A DNA stretch of 34,838 nucleotides from Echinostoma caproni (GCA_900618425.1 UZAN01044797.1:1-34838); one strand, 5' to 3'; numbered from the stretch's first letter, positions 20,043 to 31,783 are shown. Translations and numbers: made by a program. The notes: generated by a model not told the origin, from the sequence alone.

Positions 20043-22594
20043 GCCAATTGAAGTTATATGGTCAAACCTGTCGTACATTACTAGGTGAAATTGTGAAAAT
20101 TTTGAGCGTTTGAGCACAAACGATCCGAGCGAAATTCATAGAAACATTTGACTTGCGCTTTTACTTCTTTTTCGCCAGGATAATATATTGATTTGGAGGC
20201 AGAAGTTACTGTGATGTGTTTTGAAGTACCGTTATTTGAATCGAATTATTGAATTATGAGTAGCTGAGTAGCTGATTTGATCGATTAAGTTCTTATTCGC
20301 TTGTGGTTCTTGATTGAAATCTTGGTAAGCAAGATGACAATCACAGTATTCATTTTATCTCTGATAGGTTCCAGCAAAATTGTAATACTAAAAAAAAACA
20401 AAATTGGCGGTACTTCAGCAACAGTGGTTGCAAAAATGGAGGTTTTGTGTTACTTCAAAAAAGCCACATGCGTTGTATACTTTGGAGATTGGTAATTACT
20501 TAATACATAGAACCTCACAGAGCAATACGTCATCGAGCGACTGATGATGATATGGATTGCGCTCAGACGTGTGTGACAACAATGAGTGAATCCAAATACC
20601 GGCGTTATCACAGTTGAGGTTGATAGCAATAGCACTTCATCCATTCCACCATGCATCGAAACGTGCGTGAGCTGATTTGTCAATCAGTGTCCAATGACAA
20701 TTCTGATATGAAACCAATATTCTGTGAACCGTACATTGGTGACACGTGCTCAAAAACCCTCCGCTTGTGGAACATGTAGTAACCGGATAGACCGTTTTCC
20801 GATCATCGTTTGGTGGTTTGACTGGCTATCCATTTTAATTTCTGCACATGCTGCTAGACTTGGTTGTCTGTGTTGTCCGCATCACCTTCAAACTCAATCA
20901 CATGACCTCATCACACGCCTATGATTGCTGGTGAAAAACTTTGCTGTTATTTTCTGTGGTTACAATACAAATCCTATGATTGTTTTCACGAGGTTTGGTT
21001 CATTTTTACACGATATGAGTATGCGCTAACCACCCGATCTACGTAGCACCTTAGCACACAAATTATTGATAAAGACAGCTCAATAATGCCTTTAGTTATA
21101 CTGAGTTACTGAGGGCAAAGTTATCAATTATTTTGTTGGCATGGAGTGAATTGCGCTTCTTTCATTCGTATCACATCACTGGCATAATTTAGGGAAGATA
21201 TTTCGGTCTGGATTGGTTTGCATTGAAATACGACCGTTTTCCGAGAAGCGCCTGCAACAAGGAGAAAAGGGCGACTGAGGGTTTCCATGTTATAAGTGCG
21301 AAGTCAGATTTTACACTAAATCATTTCCTCGTCAATTCGCTTCACAGTCACAAGTAAGTGGTCAACATGGTTACTGTGCAATTGCTTACCATAATTATTT
21401 AAAGAGTGACCGATGTATTAGGGATGATACATCAGTGTATATTGTTTGGCCACTACAAATAGGCTGCCCCGAAATACTTTACCTACTTACTCTTCTCATT
21501 TGTGGCTAGTTGATGCCTATCGCAACACCGGATCTGAAGTACATTCCACATTTCATTTACAGAAAAGCACTGGCGAATAGAGAACGCCTGTGTCAACTCT
21601 AATAGGATCCTGTCAAAATCGATTTTGTTGAAGAGAGACATACGAAGCGGGAGAGGTCTTATACATTGATCATTGTGTTTTACCATTTTATATGATTACT
21701 GTTTACATATGCCCACATCATCTCCCTTTTACTATTGCGATCGGAAAGTTCTTCGCAGGTAGAACCAAACGCATGAGCCACCTTTGCCAGCAATCACCAG
21801 CTTCATAATAGTGAAGGTTGCCATAAAGCTGCGCGAGCTATAAGCAGTGTTTATCATATCCCACCGGTTACGGTTGAGTGTCTAATAACTCTTCTCCGTA
21901 TTTTGTTACCTCCTTTTTCTTGACCCATAGAACCATTCACTTGACATCAATGATGAAGCGCCAATCAGAAATCGTTTGTCACCATGTTGATCACATATTC
22001 ATTTAACCGTATAACGCACACGGTGAAAGTATGTCTGTGATATCAGTCGGAGGCAGAGATAGAAACACTTGACTAGCTCTTCACCCATAAGACAAAAATC
22101 GTTTTGTTTTTCCACAGACAAGTGCCCCACTCTTTTCGCCTCAGGTATTATTGTGGCTTGAGATAGCTTTGGCATCTTCCACCTAATCGAACAATCCATC
22201 GTTCTTTAAAACATCGTGAGATGACTGGTTTTAGAAAGAATGCTCCTCGAGGAAATAAGCATTCACGTTTCCTACCAACCAACAAGTGGGTCAGGAATTC
22301 TTAGCTCTAGAACAGTGGTGCTATTTTGCATGTGATTATAGTCTGCATCGTTTTAGAAAGGTCAAGTCACAAAGCTCACAGAAAGCATTTCTTCAGTTCA
22401 GTGTTTCTCCACCCAATTCCATGGAGTGCACGGAAGATCAATTCAAAATGAAATAACGCAAATAGACTCATTTCGGTTTTTGTGACATGCTTTTGGCTCA
22501 TAGTAGCCCCATTTAGTGTCCGTTATATTTGTGCATAACCATATACGTGGATCTTGCTGAAACTATTAAATAATTTGCACTTATGCTGATTCCC

Positions 22595-22615
22595 TCCCTC
22601 TCTCTCTATATATAT
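22595..22615. repeat. (CT)n(TA)n microsatellite
   Basis: Compound tract at the position corresponding to 7314-7338 of unit 1. Confidence 0.9.
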
Positions 22616-22883
22616 GGATGATTATTAGCCTGATGAGCAATATGTCGACAAAAGAAAGCTTATTAAATAGGGTCTAAGCAGACTTACTCTACGGAATAAT
22701 CATTACTCTTTTTTCACAACTTCACCTGCGGAGTTGATGCTGGTGCGCTACCAAATCAATTGAGTTACAAGCACATACTGTTTGGCCAAAAGTATTACGC
22801 AGTTTCATATGTTCGCCGAGCTCAGCAGGTCGTTTGCAAACTATTGATTTAAAAATGGAGAACGAAAAAAAACGGTGTGATAA

Positions 22884-23160
22884 GCTGTTCGGTGATCGAG
22901 TGGGTTAGTGTGCTTGAGTTCTGCCTATGAGTTCCCTGGTTCGATCCCCAGTTGTGTCGATGGATTATCACTGCTGTTGAGACCCTACCCGATGGAAACA
23001 GATGTCCAGTGTTTCCTATCTTTTCAGTTCACGCTTCATTTGCCATATAGACGAAAAATTTACCCTTTGAAATCTTCATTATTTTACGAGGCGACATTGT
23101 TAGTAATTTGTATTTGTCATTTCACGAGCCTTGGGAGTGTTACCTCGGCTGATTTAAACA
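22884..23160 (+). repeat. tRNA-derived SINE-like element (unit 2)
   Basis: Homologue of 7605 with an intact B box (GGTTCGATCCC, 22938-22948) and a weakened A box (22893-22904). It keeps about 200 bp of extra body that unit 1 lacks, up to the shared flank acatttccgtcaaaagtgg. I do not see a clear poly-A or simple-repeat tail. The shared position in both units shows insertion before the array duplicated, followed by deletion in unit 1. Confidence 0.55.
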
Positions 23161-23349
23161 CATTTCCGTCAAAAGTGGCGAACTGATAAACCAGGCTGAA
23201 GTGAATTCGGTTCACATGAGCTAGGCGAACGGATATTCAACAGCAGCATTATGATAAGAATACGGTCCTTATGAGCAGTATTTTGAACGTTATAGTGGTA
23301 ATAACACAACGATGTCGGCAGATAATTATATTCGTCGACGTTTCCGTAA

Positions 23350-24450
23350 CCGTGGATAATCTTTCTCAAGGTAGCTCGTACGATCAAATGACCATCCATG
23401 TATGCTTAGGCAGAGCTTCCATAGTGAATGGTTTGGTGGCAGCAATAACGAAGCCAGAAACCCTATGAGATCATACAACGATACCGTACAAGATAAAATG
23501 TCTCTTATGGTGGCAGGGCGTTCAGATAAAATAACCTTGAAGGTAAAACATTTCTCCCTCACTCGCCAATAGAACCCAAACGTTCTTTGTATTCGATGAT
23601 CTGTGGGGCCTAGGTTGACCAATTCAACTGCTCTCTCACTGAAGTGAATGGTCTGGAGAATCGCTTGGTTGTTGCTGACCAACTTTTGTAAAGGAAAACC
23701 ACCTCGTTTCAACAGAGTTCGCAGTTGGTCCACTAGCGGTACAGTAATCTCTTCAGAACTCACGGAGACCAAACAGTCACCCACGTAAAGATTCTCCTGC
23801 ACAGTTTGTGTCGTGATGTCGTCAAGATCTTCGACTTGTCGCCAGTTAGTTGCCTCAATGTGCACGCCGTGCAGATTTGCGGAGACGTGACTCCGAAGAG
23901 ATATAGTTGAAGATGAAAGTTTTCTCCTGAAGAATACCCACGGAAGCTCTTTGAGGGTTGGTCCTTTGGTACTAGCTGAACCCGCAGAAACATTTCCTAG
24001 ATGCCTGCCGAAAATGCCATCTTGTGGAGACAAAATCGTAGCAGCACTCTAGTGCGACCATTCGTTTAAATTGGAACGGAGTACAGGCAATCATTAAAGA
24101 ACGAACCACCACATTGTGCGGCAAAATCAAATAAAAACGTTCCCGGCTTGTGTGAGACAAATCGCCGTTCACTGACTTCTTTCTTGGGGACTTGTTTAAT
24201 AAATCCCTTTCATTTGTATGCCGTGATGACTTCGTTGTATCTGTCTAGAAGTTCAGCATCTCTCTGTAAACGACCTCTGAGGTAGTACAGTCTTTTCTCA
24301 GCCAACTGTCGATTGTCCGGTAAGTCAGCCCAATCTCGCCGCCAGTGTAATTTTAGTTGATGGTGCCCTTTAACGAGTGTCACAGATTCGCGAACTACTC
24401 TGACGGCCCGTTCATATTCCAGCGAGAGAGACTTCGTCGTGTTCGTCTGT
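23350..24450 (-). mobile_element. BEL/Pao retrotransposon, degenerate pol (unit 2)
   Basis: The minus strand carries, in order, the pre-RT region (GHHQLKLHWRRDW, LPDNRQLAEKRL, RRNEV-like Tyr-rich stretch), truncated RT fingers, then a 235-codon frame (24033-23326) covering the RT palm and post-RT conserved blocks (YDLIGF, RDILS). The catalytic box is mutated: YVGD in place of YVDD, so the polymerase was inactive even where the frame is open. A large part of the RT N-terminus (about 24000-24170) is deleted or frameshifted. No RNase H end or integrase is seen before the junction at 23350. Confidence 0.88.
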
Positions 24451-24599
24451 AAATTTCATTTTATTTATTCCTAATAATTCGACTCGACCGCTGTCCTAGA
24501 TATTAGGCTGGTAAACGAACCAGACCATGCAGAAGGTGTGTGCGTCGGTCCGAATAACACCAAAATTAAAACAGTACTTGATGCAAACGGTTGTTTCAA

Positions 24600-24880
24600 A
24601 GTTCCCAATCGTTAATCTAGCAACCAGTGGGCTTCTGGGTTGTTCGCACCGATGAGCATCCCGTATGCGAAATCGGGGATATTCTCAAGTGGAACGTCTT
24701 TGAGATGTGGCCAACGGCACATTCCAGATGGTGGTAGAAACGCCTTCTTAACTGGGGATTGTCCACAGTAAATGCAAACTCCACCTCAACAGGTTGAATT
24801 CTACCCCACTGCTGGATTATGAGTCTTAGCGACCGTGTCGTAAAACGTGATGGCGTCCACAATATCTACCCAGCGTTCAT
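24600..24880 (-). mobile_element. BEL/Pao aspartic protease-region remnant
   Basis: The minus strand encodes the sequence following the protease in BEL/Pao polyproteins: HLKDVPLENIPD then GMLIGANNPEAHW, the usual HL.D....D...LIG.D.P pattern. This is split by a frameshift from the upstream part (24862-24720). It lies between gag (25200-25750) and the pre-RT region (24450), the normal gag-protease-RT order. Confidence 0.75.
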
Positions 24881-25199
24881 CGATTTCTCACTTGACAAAC
24901 GTTGGCTCGATGACCCGGTCTGAGCCACAAAATACAGTTGTCGATGTCTCTGCAATGATTTCCATTATCTTCAAAAAATGGTAAGATTTAACTTCATCAC
25001 ACACCGATTTAGGATGATCGCGGTGGGAAACGGAACACATTTCATTCATCTGAGCATGCATAGGATTTATTTGCGTGCTATGGACATAGCTACTTATAGG
25101 CTCATCCTCGTATCTTTCCCTGCCCCCTTGATATCAGTAAGTGGCTGTAAGGAGATTATTTTCCAAAAATGAGATAAGGTCGCGGAATAGGAATTTTTG

Positions 25200-25750
25200 C
25201 CATGTAGTTGACCACTAGTAATTTCATCTACCGGACTATCTCACTATTGATAACCTGGCGAATCAGGTTCCGGATGCAATAGATATCACTCGCCCTCAAC
25301 TTATTTCGGTGGAGTAACCCGTCAAGCAATTTCTCTGCGACATCATCTGGATAACCAAATTGGGATTCTCTAATTAACAACGTTCTTGTGTACCCGATGT
25401 CTTCGGATAGATACTTACGCTCTTCTATAGCTTATCGCGCTTCTCCAGCGCAACAATGGATAAAGTACGCTAACCATTGTCTGTCAGTTCTCAGACGTGC
25501 GGCAACATCTTGCTTAAACTGTTCAAATCCAAGGTCGTCGTCCCCTTCGATAGAATGATCTTCGCCCAACACCACTTCCCCCAAATCTAAATGTTTTTGC
25601 CTACTGTCTAATTTTCTCATTTCTATCGCAAGTTACTCCGATACTATCTGCTTTCTTCTACTACATCTGGATTTACTGCTACACGAGAAATCACTACCTG
25701 CAGCCTTATTCCTTTTAGCCGTGCCAAAAAAGGGGGTACGGAAGGAAATC
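25200..25750 (-). mobile_element. BEL/Pao gag remnant (unit 2)
   Basis: The minus strand from about 25745 encodes a basic Ser-rich start, an amber/ochre-interrupted Glu/Arg-rich coiled segment (RKLDSRQKHLDLGE), then FEQFKQDVAARLRTDRQWLAYF and the GEAR motif followed by IGYTRTLL. This is the pattern of the BEL/Pao gag (DUF1759-type) region. In-frame stops occur at the TAA before LAIEMRK and immediately after GEAR. The gag C-terminus with zinc knuckles is not evident. Confidence 0.82.
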
Positions 25751-26276
25751 TGTTTACCAAATTGTTTGTCCAGCGTTGGTGGGTGACGAATCACGTTTCA
25801 GCTAGGAAAGTTTTACCAGCATCAGAATGTTCCAGCGCCCATGAAATACTCCGGGCTATTGGCATTATATTCCTCTATGTTCCAGGCAATAAATCGAAAC
25901 GAGCCCGAGGGAAAAAGCGATTTGAGTACTGTTAAGTCCAAATGACTCTCTAGGTCAACGTTGAGTGACGCGCCACTCCACAACCCAAGTCCAGGTGTTC
26001 TAGAGGTTTATTCTGCTGTAACAATAAAGAAGAAATATGCGGTCCTGTAAATGTCAAGCGTTACAATTACATAACCAACACACCTCAAATAGTGGCATTC
26101 CCAAAGCAATGCCAATCGAGGACCAAGATGCAAATGAGGGAGTTCACCACTTCGTGAAATGAACAGACGATAAGTGGGATAATGTAAAGGAGCACATGAG
26201 ACAGGGCGACGCATGGATGAGACAGAGGACGAATCCGAATAAGATTAGGCAACTCCATACGATAGTTATACAGCAA

Positions 26277-26277
26277 N
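26277..26277. other. Single-N assembly gap with 9-bp overlap
   Basis: The N is flanked by the same 9 bp (atacagcaa) at 26268-26276 and 26278-26286. This is what an unmerged contig overlap leaves; true sequence probably has one copy and no gap. Confidence 0.75.
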
Positions 26278-26454
26278 ATACAGCAAGTTGAGTCAGACGC
26301 CTGATGATCGGTCACGGACATGACGTTCCGGGGTGAGGCGGGGGCGCTTGAGTGGGTTGCAATAACAATGCACCCCATGGAAGCTTTCATCTTTCCTGTT
26401 ACCCATCTTTGTGTTGCATCGTGTTCTCCGTTCTGATTAGCGATCTTGTCTTCA

Positions 26455-26750
26455 TCTCGCTCGGTTAATCACCTCAAAAGTACTTTTGTTTGTTGTCGAA
26501 TATGTTAGTTCATTCGAAGTGGGTGGGGTTTAGACAGACCCTGTTCAATCGGTGACAGTTGACGGCCGAATCAACTTGTGGGTTTCTCATTTTAATGCGA
26601 CTGGTTGGATTCACTTGAACTTACAAAGGATTTACTTCGAGTTGAAAAGGTATATTTTCATATACAGGTACTCACGAGATTCCAAATACTGTCGTTACGT
26701 ATAGTGAATATCCAATAAAACACCCAGTACAAATCTATCATCCTTTGAAT
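26455..26750. repeat. LTR-like repeat, copy upstream of gag
   Basis: About 290 bp repeated at 32500-32795, with long shared runs (gggtggggtttagacaaaccctg, cagttgacggccgaatca, tacttcgagttgaaaaggt, aatactgtcgttac). In the sense of the minus-strand BEL/Pao remnant it lies about 700 bp upstream of gag, where a 5' LTR and leader belong. I could not identify exact TG..CA ends or a primer-binding site. Confidence 0.55.
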
Positions 26751-27017
26751 AATCATGGATAACTGAGGGATGTTCCTTAAACCAGTCATTGAATTAAGCG
26801 GATCACAAATTTTGTCAGGCTGTGAAAAGATGCGACGCGGATAGTAAATGATGCCACAAGGGTAATGAAATATGCGACAAAGCGGAGTAACAAAGAGATA
26901 AGGTGTAGGCAGTCAATCCGTCAGCTAGAGAAAAAAGTGAAACTTTGTTAACTGATTAATTAGTTTAAATGAAATTTTACTATTTAGATGAAATACTGTT
27001 AATTCTTTCACAGGCTC

Positions 27018-27160
27018 AAGCGTCGCACTACATCCGAAGGCCGTTAAACCAGCATTCACACAGTTCGTCCATCGATCAAGCGATTGATCGATCGATCAAT
27101 TTAGCCACAGGAATGTATGAACACAAATCAATCAGTTGTAGGCCACCACCTGACCTCTTC
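27018..27160. repeat. Direct repeat with GATC-rich core, copy 1
   Basis: Shared with 28205-28345 in the same orientation: cactacat, ccagcatt, a GATCGATCAA-rich tract, then tttagccacag, atgta, aacacaaatca and cagttg. The two copies, about 1.2 kb apart, bracket the unidentified minus-strand frame at 27482-27977. Confidence 0.75.
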
Positions 27161-27481
27161 TTCCACACATTAGGTGAGAGTTAGTCTTTCCACAGAAGAA
27201 AATAACAAATCATAAAATAGGGACGACTTGCGTAGTTGAATCAATGCCTTCCGGTTCCGAGTAAGATGATTTGCATTTTTCCTAACCTCCGCATTGCAAT
27301 TCCCGAAGGATTCCTGTTTTCATAGTCGAGTTTCAATTGAGACGGGAAGGTTTGGGTGGCGGAATTCTGAGATGTGATTCATTAACCGTATTGTGATCAC
27401 TTTTCGTGGGCTCACGTTTCCAATTTTCAAGGTCGAAACGAATTAAGACTCACCCATCTCTTTTTTAATGTAATGAATCCT

Positions 27482-27977
27482 TCATGTCTGATGAATATCG
27501 TGCGACCATGCGGCACAAATATGTGAATCTTGACACGGACGCGTTTTATGGCATTGTTTTGTTTCTTTATTATCCTCCGACTGGTTTGTCAGATTCGACT
27601 TTGTTGTGATTTGGCTTGCTGACCAAAAATACAACCGAGACCTTCTGAGTTTTGACTGGAGTTCATTTTTCTGTGCAATCGACTGCACTGCATGCAAATA
27701 TTTAGAGGCCGCCGGGGGTTCGAGGGATGCAATACTTGTTCGGAAGGAGACGGACTCAAAACTACGTGTATCATCAGTGCATTTTGCAGGGGCCTCCGGT
27801 GCACTCGAAGAGCATTCGACTTCGAATATGAAACGAACCGTTCGCTCATTCGCAGATCTGCTCCAGAATCTGTCCAATTTATCGATGGCATCCTTCAATG
27901 GTTTGTCATCCAAATTCATCCTGTGAAATAGTATTCTGTCTTCGTCATCGAGCTGCAGTCGTAGTAGTTGAAATCAC
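27482..27977 (-). CDS. Unidentified coding-like frame, about 160 codons
   Basis: Open on the minus strand from about 27977 (after TGA) to 27482, with an ATG at 27919. Codon use looks coding for at least the first 110 codons, with charged, helical sequence (LDDEDRILFHRMNLDD, KDAIDKLDRFWSR, VRFIFEVE) followed by a Ser/Pro-rich part and a basic tail. A possible acceptor (cgactgcag) lies at about 27954. Directly upstream in another frame, 28208-27981 encodes another protein-like stretch (INLGMNCSQTIRCVLEYM) ending SETYK-stop, so an intron or a frameshift may join them. No family is recognised. Found only in the unit 2 insertion, so it may be carried by a mobile element or be a captured exon. Confidence 0.4.
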
Positions 27978-27980
27978 AAT

Positions 27981-28208
27981 TCATTTATAAGTTTCACTGA
28001 AGGATTGGATGCACGCAAAACTGAAACGTAATCCACGAACGAGGTTTTCCATGTATTCCAAGACACATCGGATAGTTTGAGAGCAATTCATTCCCAAATT
28101 GATGAATGTTAAACGGTAAGCCAAATAAATAGCCGGTTCACAAACCGGGAAACAAGCAGGGTCGATCGGCTTGTAACAAGGCAGACAGGCTGGCCAACTC
28201 CGGCCCAC
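27981..28208 (-). CDS. Coding-like frame upstream of 27482-27977
   Basis: A minus-strand frame of 75 codons; the last 45 (AYRLTFINLGMNCSQTIRC through SFSETYK) look like real protein, while the first part overlaps the GATC-rich direct repeat and looks random. It ends four bases before the next frame opens. It probably belongs with the frame at 27977-27482 as a split gene fragment. Confidence 0.28.
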   Translation of the reverse strand: MGRSWPACLPCYKPIDPACFPVCEPAIYLAYRLTFINLGMNCSQTIRCVLEYMENLVRGLRFSFACIQSFSETYK

Positions 28209-28345
28209 ACGTCACACTACATGTGAGTGCCGTCATGCCAGCATTGAAACAGTCAGTCAAACGATCAACCGATCGACCGATCAATCAGTTTAGCCACAGA
28301 CATGTATCAACACAAATCAGTCAGTTGCAAAACCGAAACTAGTAC
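28205..28345. repeat. Direct repeat with GATC-rich core, copy 2
   Basis: Partner of 27018-27160; the GATCNATCAA core here is a different permutation (gatcaaccgatcgaccgatcaatc). The pair could be the ends of a small element or a local duplication. Confidence 0.75.
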
Positions 28346-29669
28346 GGGAATGACAATTTTAACTTCCGGTCAAATCAAATTATGAAGCACTTAGTTCCTC
28401 GAATTTGCAATTGCCAACTCTTCCTGGTTAATCCTATTATACCGTACCTAATCTAGATAAAAATGGATTTATGAGTGGTTTGAGAAAATGAGTGCAACTT
28501 GCGCGAGATTCCGTGTTGCACCTATCTATTCTCATGAAAATCTGGAGCAGATAATAATAACAAGAATATGAAACATTTTATTGATTTTTCACCTAACACT
28601 TGTTGGTATATTTTCGCAAGATATGAAAAACCTACACAAACGAATACTACTTTGTTGATTATATAAAACGTACGTCGATTTCATATTCGTAGTTGACCAT
28701 GTCAACACCGAAATGACCACCGTGTAACATTATGAATTCCACAGGCATTTTCATGAAATATGGAATTAGACTGCGCGGTCTTATGGATTTTATAAGTTGT
28801 TTGCTAACTTTCACAAACAATTGCAGAATCAAATAACTTGAATAGGAATAAATTCCAACTTCAGCCAACGTATACGAACCCTAGTGAGCGCTACGGTTTA
28901 GCTCGGAAACAAAATCAATGTGGTATCATAATTACAATGTTCCGTAGAAAGATAGTTTTCATTGATGGTGTTCTGTGCCTCGTATTCTGCGATATAACTC
29001 TTAGCTTCAGATGATACATCGTGCTCAATCCCCTCGATTGCTAACGAATGCACCAAGTCGAACATTCCATTGGACGATGCCACGAAATTTCCCAGTCGCT
29101 CACAATTGAGGTACATGAATTACGACCAAATTCATGAATCATTTCCGAGACAAACTATTGACCGCAAGACTGCCCGTGATTCTACGTGAGGTAACAGGTG
29201 TTCATCGTGGGAGACAGCCAGTTGGTAGTATTTCATCCAAATACTATCGTAGAAGAGTCATCATTCGAAGGCGCAAGTATGAATTGGTGTTGCCGATAAA
29301 GTTTGAGACATTTTCAGTTTAAATAAATAGGTAAGAAACATTAAATTGAAATCTATCATACCGGTATGCGAAGCGTACCCAATTGAAGTGTTCTCAAAAG
29401 TACTGAAGAACTCAGTGTCTGTGTAAAAAAGACAAGATATATTGCGTGGTTTGGCCCTGCTTCCCTTAAAGTTTTTATCGCACTCGAAATTCTCACGACC
29501 TGTGCCTTTGGCGAATCTTTAGTTTGACGTTCATTTTGCTTGGTACAGTCAAACACTTCTAATAATTCGTGTATTCTAACCGGCAGGAAAGGGACATCAA
29601 CCATAACGAGCATAGCAGAATGTTAGTTAATATTATTTAAAGAGTATGCACTCTACGATCACCCTTGAA

Positions 29670-30170
29670 CTGATTGCCTAACGTGATGTTCGTTGTCGTT
29701 CGAAATGATAATTTCCCTCACATATCTTGAGCGATTAAGAAAAAAACGAAAAAATACATACATCGATCAGTGCATGTGCATCAATCCAACTAAATCAAGT
29801 ACACCACATTCCTGAGTGAAAACGAGGAGCTGTGCACTCAATTCATGCTGCGTTTTGCAGCAATTGTGGTTCCAATTGCACTCATAAAACATTTAGGCGA
29901 AATGTGGAAGCAACATTCATTCCTCTGAGGATACATTACATCACTGGTCTTAGACTTTTGTTTAGTTTTGCAGTATTGATTTTAAACTGAGTAAACAGGA
30001 GGGAAATGAAGGCTTTGACAAACGTTTAATCCCTTGTACGAGACGAGAATTATATTATGATCCAACCAGTTTCGGGATATATATTCTATATTTGGATTAA
30101 AATTCTCCTTTTATTACCACTTGTGGGAGGATTAGGACTCGTCTGTAGGAACGATGAACTAGTACAAACT
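29670..30170. repeat. Internal duplication in unit 2, copy 1
   Basis: The order of motifs (tgatgttcgttgtcgt; atcagtgcatgtgcatcaatccaac; gagtgaaaacgaggagctgt; ctgagtaaacagg; ccttttattaccacttgtgggaggatta) is repeated in 30500-31170. Unit 1 has a single counterpart at about 12240-12450, so this duplication arose in unit 2. Confidence 0.75.
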
Positions 30171-30499
30171 GAAGCATCGCTTGAAAGAAAGCCCTAGCTG
30201 CTTTTCGATCAAAGTCTTCACACATTACAATATTTTGAGGTAAATTTCAATGATAGCCCTCATATGCACCCACTGACAACCGAGTGTAAGACTCAAATAT
30301 CACGATTATTATTTATTTCTTTGTTAGTGTCTTTCGTTTCTCACAGAATAACGAATGTCTTTCAGAATTTGACAACCCGGGTCCTAAAGAAATTCATCGA
30401 AACATATCGTGTAGTATGGTTTTGCTTCGCTTACATTTATTATCGCTCATTTACGCAAAATAGAATGTACAGCTGATGCGCTCCATGTTAACGAATGTT

Positions 30500-31170
30500 C
30501 TGGTTACCAAACATGATGTTCGTTGTCGTCCGGATTGAAATAATTTGACTTTCATAACTAGAGGGGTATTCGAAAAGTTACATAAATCCATCAATGCATG
30601 TGTATCAATTCAACTGACCCAAGATCACCACATTATCGATGAGTGTGAGCGAAAACGAAGAGCTGTACGCTCAGCTAATCCTGTGTGTTACCCCAGTTGT
30701 TGCTAACCTCTCATTCCGTTAACCATTTGGGTGAAATCAAGAATCAACATTTGCTGCTCCTGAGGATATACTACACTACTTGTCATCGATCTTCGCTGAG
30801 TTTTGTGATATTTTGGTGGTAGACATGTCGGCTTTCTTTCGATTTAATCTATCAAGGCTCTATGTGGTTCCCAGCTCTGGGTCTCGGGGTTAACACTGAT
30901 GGTTTTCACCACTGAGCACCAGGTCCTCGTGACTATGTGGTTCGCCTCGTCTGCTGTTCATCGCATTTTAAGTGAGTAATGAAAAAACTGAGTAAACACA
31001 TGGAGGGAGTAAAATTTGTAGCAGACTTTCAATTCCTGGTATGAAACGATCGTCACGACGTTATGATCAACCAGGTTTTAGTCAACCTACTCCATATTTG
31101 AGTGAACGTTCCCTTTTATTGCGCTTTGTTGGAGGATTGAGGTGAAAATGGAGAACTAATGATTTCCCTA
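30500..31170. repeat. Internal duplication in unit 2, copy 2 with insert
   Basis: Second copy of 29670-30170. It contains about 140 bp with no partner (about 30845-30985), beginning ctatcaaggctctatgtggttcccagctctggg. This extra piece may be a small retroposon, but I see no convincing A and B box pair or tail. Confidence 0.7.
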
Positions 31171-31639
31171 AAATTACGTATAAATACTGGTTCAAAATTT
31201 GAGTCCAGTTGCTAGGATATTGATTTCCTTAAACGGCAACAGCCAAGTGTAATGTGCTTCCCATGGTACTTGAGTTGTCTGCTACAAGCTCTTTTATTGA
31301 CTCCCAGGAAACTAGTTGATATGTAAAGACACTGGGGTTTCTCTTGTACACAAGTAATAGTTTGTCACTTCTCGATGGACATCTCAACGTAATTGGACAG
31401 ACAGTGAAACATTATAAACTCATTTGAAATACAGGAGTAATAATGCGATAAAAACTGCACAGTTAAAGAAGTCGCCGTTTTCGGTGTACGAATCAATAGA
31501 AACTATAGATGGAAAACAATGAGAGTTTCAGAAAACGTGTGCCAATGCTCATTTTTCATTATTTCTTTAAAATGTCAGTATGTTATCTGATGGTACATGG
31601 GCTGTGAACATGATCATTTTATAATTGTTAAATTGAAAG

Positions 31640-31700
31640 TCGTGAGTTCCTCTGTCTCTCATGTGCACGGCTCGGGTTCGATTGCCGATCGGGAAGTTGA
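31640..31700 (+). repeat. SINE-like B-box segment (unit 2)
   Basis: The sequence tcgtgagttcctctgtctctcatg... ends in a B box GGTTCGATTGCC (31674-31685), at the position equivalent to 13190-13230. The flank upstream (to 31635) is shared with unit 1, while the segment itself differs. This suggests related retroposons or a partly replaced copy. Confidence 0.4.
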
Positions 31701-31782
31701 GGAAATAGGAAGGATGACAGGTGTATGTCTGTTGATCGATGATACGTGCGGGTCAAAAAAGTGACACTCGAGAGAGAGTTGA

Positions 31783-31783
31783 N
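31783..31783. other. Single-N assembly gap with 9-bp overlap
   Basis: The N separates two copies of gagagttga (31774-31782 and 31784-31792), the same signature as the gap at 26277; probably an unmerged overlap. Confidence 0.75.

Larger units (their letters stand above)
23350..28500. mobile_element. 5.1 kb insertion block specific to unit 2
   Basis: Unit 1 is continuous across tttccgtgcgcgagatt (7855-7870). In unit 2 the left side ends at cgacgtttccgt (23349) and the right side resumes at gcgcgagattccg (28500). The block holds a BEL/Pao remnant, an LTR-like repeat, a pair of GATC-rich direct repeats around an unidentified frame, and a 1-N assembly gap. It is probably several nested insertions and not one element. 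Confidence 0.75.

Noticed and set aside
22629..22660. Hammerhead ribozyme (CTGATGAG motif, as in some schistosome SINEs)
   Set aside because: No GAAA after a stem II and no matching stems; unit 1 reads ctggtgaac at the same place.
23169..23399. Minus-strand 76-codon frame
   Set aside because: It spans the junction between shared flank and the insertion, so it cannot be an ancestral gene.
27606..27931. Plus-strand frames of 106 and 79 codons
   Set aside because: Antisense to the better minus-strand frame 27977-27482, which has clearer coding character.
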